Shown here: positions 14,830 to 17,606 of the stretch, piece by piece
How positions within the stretch are numbered: position 1 is the stretch's first letter
How the letters are laid out: every line of letters begins with the position of its first letter
Assembly (NCBI GenBank): GCA_030044395.1
Contig: JASHVW010000355.1
Span: 1 to 17,606 of the forward strand
Direction of reading: 5' to 3'
Origin: Verrucomicrobiia bacterium
Lineage (GTDB): Bacteria > Verrucomicrobiota > Verrucomicrobiia > Limisphaerales > UBA11358
Length of the DNA: 17,606 nt
Notes under the pieces: model-generated
The model's input: the letters and a program-made list of their open reading frames with translations, nothing else
What the model was told of the DNA's origin: nothing
Database searches by the model: none
Program-made: the position numbers and the translations under genes

Positions 14830-15972
14830 ATGACGCGCCTCGAAAAGCTCCTGTCCGACCTTATCGCGCTCCCCAGCGTCAATCCCGCTTTCGCGGCGTC
14901 GCCTGCCTCCGGGCGGGATGGCTGCAACTATGGGGAAAAAAATGTCGCGGAGTTTCTGGCGGCGAGCGCCTCGCGCGCCGGCCTGGAGGTTGAATTTCAA
15001 CCCGTCCTCCCCGGACGCCCCAATCTCATCGTTCGCCTTTTGCCGCGAAAGAAAATCCACCGGACCGTATTGCTCGCGCCACATTTGGACACCGTCAACG
15101 CCGCCAACTCGCAATTTATTCCGCGCCGCAAAAACGGCCGCCTTTATGGCCGGGGCGCGTGCGACACCAAGGGCTCCGTCGCCGCCATGCTCGCCGCCCT
15201 GCTCGAACTGGCGCAAATGAAATCCCGTCCGCTCAATACCGAAATTGTCTTTGCTGGACTAATTGATGAGGAACATGCCCAGGCAGGCTCGCGCGCCCTG
15301 TCCGCCCGCAAATTCAATGCGGACCTGGCCATCGTCGGCGAGCCGACTCGATTGCGGGTGGTCACGGCGCACAAGGGCAGTTTGTGGCTGGAAATCAAGA
15401 CGCGCGGCGTGGCGGCGCACGGCGCAACGCCGCAGTTTGGCAAAAACGCCATCCATGAGATGGCGCGGATCGTGGATTTATTGCAAACGAATTATGCGGC
15501 GTGGTTGCGCGGGCGCAGGCATAAATTGCTCGGCCATGCCACCGTCAATGTGGGCCTGATTTACGGCGGCGCGCAGCCGAACATCGTGCCCGAACGTTGC
15601 GCCATAACGATTGACCGCCGCACAATGCCTGGCGAGACCGACGCCGGCGTCAAGCGCGAACTTCAAAAGTATCTTCGCGCCAAACACCTTCGCGCCACGA
15701 TCATGGACACCAAGCTTGCGCCCGCGCTGCCTTTGGAAACAAATCACCGGTTGCCGCTGGTACAGGCATTGATGAAAAGCGTTGGACAGGGCAATGCCGC
15801 CGGCGTGAATTTCTTTTGCGACGCCGCAGTTTTATCGGCCGGCGGAATTCCGAGCGTGGTCTTCGGCCCGGGCGATGTCGCCCAGGCCCACACGGCGGAT
15901 GAGTGGATTTCACTTTCACAACTGGAGCGCGGGAAAAATTTGATTTTAAAATTTCTGCAATCGCTGCCGTGA
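14830..15972 (+). CDS. M20-family metallopeptidase / deacylase (ArgE/DapE type)
   Basis: A 380-residue cytosolic protein with the full M20 metal-site set: H85 and D87 in APHLDTV, D112 in GRGACDTKG (bridging), E147-E148 in LIDEEH (catalytic base and ligand), E171 in IVGEPT, and H354 in AQAHTADEW. The lid domain begins near residue 180 and contains H197 in GVAAHGATP, typical of the dimerisation domain. Length matches acetylornithine deacetylase / succinyl-diaminopimelate desuccinylase (about 375-410). The motifs do not separate N-acetylornithine, succinyl-DAP or dipeptide substrates, and no arginine or lysine biosynthesis genes are nearby, so the exact reaction stays open. It starts at the ATG at 14830; a TACAAT at 14785-14790 is a weak -10 candidate. 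It is not in an operon with the flippase, given the 251-base gap with a palindromic element. Confidence 0.92.
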   Translation: MTRLEKLLSDLIALPSVNPAFAASPASGRDGCNYGEKNVAEFLAASASRAGLEVEFQPVLPGRPNLIVRLLPRKKIHRTVLLAPHLDTVNAANSQFIPRRKNGRLYGRGACDTKGSVAAMLAALLELAQMKSRPLNTEIVFAGLIDEEHAQAGSRALSARKFNADLAIVGEPTRLRVVTAHKGSLWLEIKTRGVAAHGATPQFGKNAIHEMARIVDLLQTNYAAWLRGRRHKLLGHATVNVGLIYGGAQPNIVPERCAITIDRRTMPGETDAGVKRELQKYLRAKHLRATIMDTKLAPALPLETNHRLPLVQALMKSVGQGNAAGVNFFCDAAVLSAGGIPSVVFGPGDVAQAHTADEWISLSQLERGKNLILKFLQSLP

Positions 15973-16135
15973 TGGTAGGGGCATCGCGCTGCGATGTCCC
16001 CGCCCGGACAGCGGGCGGAACGAATCACGCGGAACGCGCGAATCACGCCGCACGTTGCGCCGCTGAACGCGGCAGCCGACGGCGCATCCGCCTTCGCTCA
16101 GAAGCTGCGGCGGACAAGGCGCGCCGTCTCTACCA
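15973..16135. repeat. Palindrome-rich intergenic element bounded by TGGTAG/CTACCA
   Basis: This 163-base element begins directly after the peptidase stop codon and is bounded by inverted TGGTAG (15973-15978) and CTACCA (16130-16135). Inside are several dyads: GGGGCATCGC against GCGATG-T-CCCC around a GCT loop, CCGCCC/GGGCGG around 7 bases, GCCGC/GCGGC around 5 bases, and a long stem with outer arms GACGGCGC (16078-16085) / GCGCCGTC (16121-16128) and inner arms TCCGCC (16087-16092) / GGCGGA (16109-16114). No protein is encoded. It resembles dispersed palindromic elements (REP- or MITE-like) that I associate with verrucomicrobial genomes. Copy number cannot be judged from this window. Confidence 0.6.
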
Positions 16136-16223
16136 CGAACAATGTCCGACTGCCCCCGCCCTGTGCGGCGCCCGTTGAACGTCATTGTCATTCCCCGTGC
16201 CTTGCGGCACTCTTGGCGCGCGC

Positions 16224-17546
16224 ATGTTCGGAGAAAAAGTCGCCGCCATTCCAACCGTGGACCACAAACCGCATGCGGCGTTTTTTCGCCAAAGCGGATG
16301 GTTGATGATGGCAAATATCAGCGCGGGTATCCTGACGCTGGGCGTTCATTTTTTGTCAAAACGGGTCTCTGAAGACCAATACAGCATTTTTGGGACAATG
16401 CTCATGGTGACGGCGTGCATTCCGACGATTCCGTTGCAAATGGTTTTCGCGCAACAGACCGCCGGCGCGCTGGCCACGAGCCGCGAGCGGCAATTGGCGG
16501 GGATGATCCGCCTGGGATGGCTATGGACGTTTATTTTATGGGCGGTGGCGGCCTTCCTCATCTTCCTCTTTCAAACACAAATTATTCAGCAATGGAAATT
16601 GCCGAATTCATTGGTGCTTTGGGTGACCCTGGGCGCGGCGCTGATGAATTTATGGATGCCGTTGTTTTCGGGCGTGCTGCAGGGCCGCCAGGATTTCTTC
16701 TGGCTCGGCTGGGGGACCATCGCCGGCGGCGCGGGCCGTGTCTTCATTGCCGTGTTCATGGTGCTGGCCTTTCACAGTGGCGCCACCGGAATGATTCTTG
16801 GCGCGTTCGGCGGGTTGGGGGCGTGGGCGGCCATCGCGATTTGGCGCTCGCGCGATTTGTGGACGGCAACGCCGGAGAAATTCGACCGTCTCAGCCTCCT
16901 GAACCAGGTTGTGCCCTTGTTCCTGGGTTTCGGCGCGTGCCAATTCCTCTTTACGGCGGACACCATGTACGCCATGGCATTTTTTCCCGGCAATGAAATG
17001 GCGCCGTATGTGGCGGCGGGGACCTTGTCGCGCGCGCTGCTGTGGCTGGTGCTGCCTCTGGCGGCGGTGATGTTCCCAAAGATCGTCCATGCGACGGCGA
17101 AATCGGAAAAGAGCAACCTGCTCGGGATCGTTTTAACCGGCACGGCGGCCTTGGCGGTTCTTTGCACGGCGGGCCTCTGCCTCGTTGGGCCAACCGCCGT
17201 CAAATTGATTTACAAAAATGGATATATCGCCGAAACCACGACGCTCCTGCCCTGGTATGCCGGCGCGATGATCCCGCTGGCGCTGGCCAACGTGCTGGTC
17301 AACGATTTGATGGCGCGCGGAAAATTCAAAATCGTTTCGCCGATGGTGCTGCTGGCGGTTGCTTACGGAATCACCCTGCCGTTGATGTTGCGCAAATTTT
17401 TCGGCCATCAACCGGACGTAAAAGTCATGGAAATGGCGCTGCAACTGCTAGGTATTTTTAATTTTCTGCTGTTGGTCGTCTGCCTCTGGTTCTCCTTTTT
17501 TAGTCCACAATCGAAGGCACAGAGTCCGCGGATGCCTCGGGCTTAG
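16224..17546 (+). CDS. Polysaccharide flippase-like membrane protein (MATE/MOP superfamily)
   Basis: A 440-residue integral membrane protein with a short cytosolic N-terminus (MFGEKVAAIPTVDH...), then about 12 hydrophobic segments spread over the rest, and a basic, non-hydrophobic tail. The start of helix 1 (GWLMMANISAGILTLGVHFLSKRVS), the LQGRQDFFWLG loop and the Y-x-A-A-G-T-L-S-R-A-L motif in the second half fit the oligosaccharide/lipid flippase branch (Wzx/RfbX-like). Such proteins move undecaprenyl-linked oligosaccharides or similar lipids across the inner membrane. No glycosyltransferases lie in view, so the substrate is unknown. The ATG at 16224 is the first ATG of the frame; an upstream TTG (16185) would add residues of poor quality. 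The end overlaps a possible minus-strand reading frame at the window edge. Confidence 0.85.
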   Translation: MFGEKVAAIPTVDHKPHAAFFRQSGWLMMANISAGILTLGVHFLSKRVSEDQYSIFGTMLMVTACIPTIPLQMVFAQQTAGALATSRERQLAGMIRLGWLWTFILWAVAAFLIFLFQTQIIQQWKLPNSLVLWVTLGAALMNLWMPLFSGVLQGRQDFFWLGWGTIAGGAGRVFIAVFMVLAFHSGATGMILGAFGGLGAWAAIAIWRSRDLWTATPEKFDRLSLLNQVVPLFLGFGACQFLFTADTMYAMAFFPGNEMAPYVAAGTLSRALLWLVLPLAAVMFPKIVHATAKSEKSNLLGIVLTGTAALAVLCTAGLCLVGPTAVKLIYKNGYIAETTTLLPWYAGAMIPLALANVLVNDLMARGKFKIVSPMVLLAVAYGITLPLMLRKFFGHQPDVKVMEMALQLLGIFNFLLLVVCLWFSFFSPQSKAQSPRMPRA

Positions 17547-17606
17547 ATTCTGGATTTTGGATCCGTGTCCTTCGGTTGGGGAAGCGGCTGCGGCGAGTGC
17601 AATTTT

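Overview
The window is a GC-rich bacterial chromosome segment of about 17.6 kb. It most likely comes from the phylum Verrucomicrobiota, probably a Pedosphaera/Limisphaera-type lineage. That placement is an inference from gene content: a MoxR/DUF58/DUF4129 cluster, giant carboxypeptidase-regulatory-like repeat proteins, a zinc-ribbon/DUF4190 protein fused to a GH127-type C-terminal beta domain, multiheme c/b cytochrome fusions, and a palindrome-rich intergenic element. No rRNA or other marker gene is present to prove it. I see no tRNA, rRNA, CRISPR array, transposase or phage gene, and no gene-free stretch longer than about 250 bases.

Left end, plus strand (1-3804): a MoxR-type AAA+ ATPase cut by the window edge, a DUF58 protein and a multi-pass membrane protein with a C-terminal DUF4129 domain. 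The genes are 4-5 bases apart and look like one operon. The membrane protein has the layout of a TgpA-type transglutaminase, but a Gly/Asn/Gln-rich linker sits where the enzyme domain would be. Its TAG stop overlaps the TAA stop of the next, convergent gene.

Central block, minus strand (read from 14748 down to 3801): a small two-TM protein with a C-x2-C pair motif, a 92-residue conserved-looking hypothetical protein, a soluble response-regulator/histidine-kinase hybrid, a small class I cytochrome c, an 11-heme c-type/b-type cytochrome fusion (735 aa), a paralogous 9-heme fusion (576 aa), a zinc-ribbon/DUF4190/DUF6805-like membrane protein, and a 996-residue exported repeat protein with a C-terminal membrane anchor. 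The two fusions should link the quinone pool to periplasmic heme chains, with the small cytochrome c as a plausible soluble partner. Their layout resembles CbcL of Geobacter, but no outer-membrane conduit, terminal reductase or other module that would fix the direction of electron flow is in view. Their heme counts differ by exactly one two-heme module.

Right end, plus strand (14830-17546): an M20-family deacylase (ArgE/DapE type), a 163-base palindrome-rich intergenic element, and a 12-TM-like polysaccharide flippase/MATE-superfamily protein.

The best candidate for something little described is the stretch 7899-12372: a cytochrome c plus two paralogous multiheme c/b fusions with modular heme domains, with inverted repeats in the gaps between the genes and in front of the small cytochrome.
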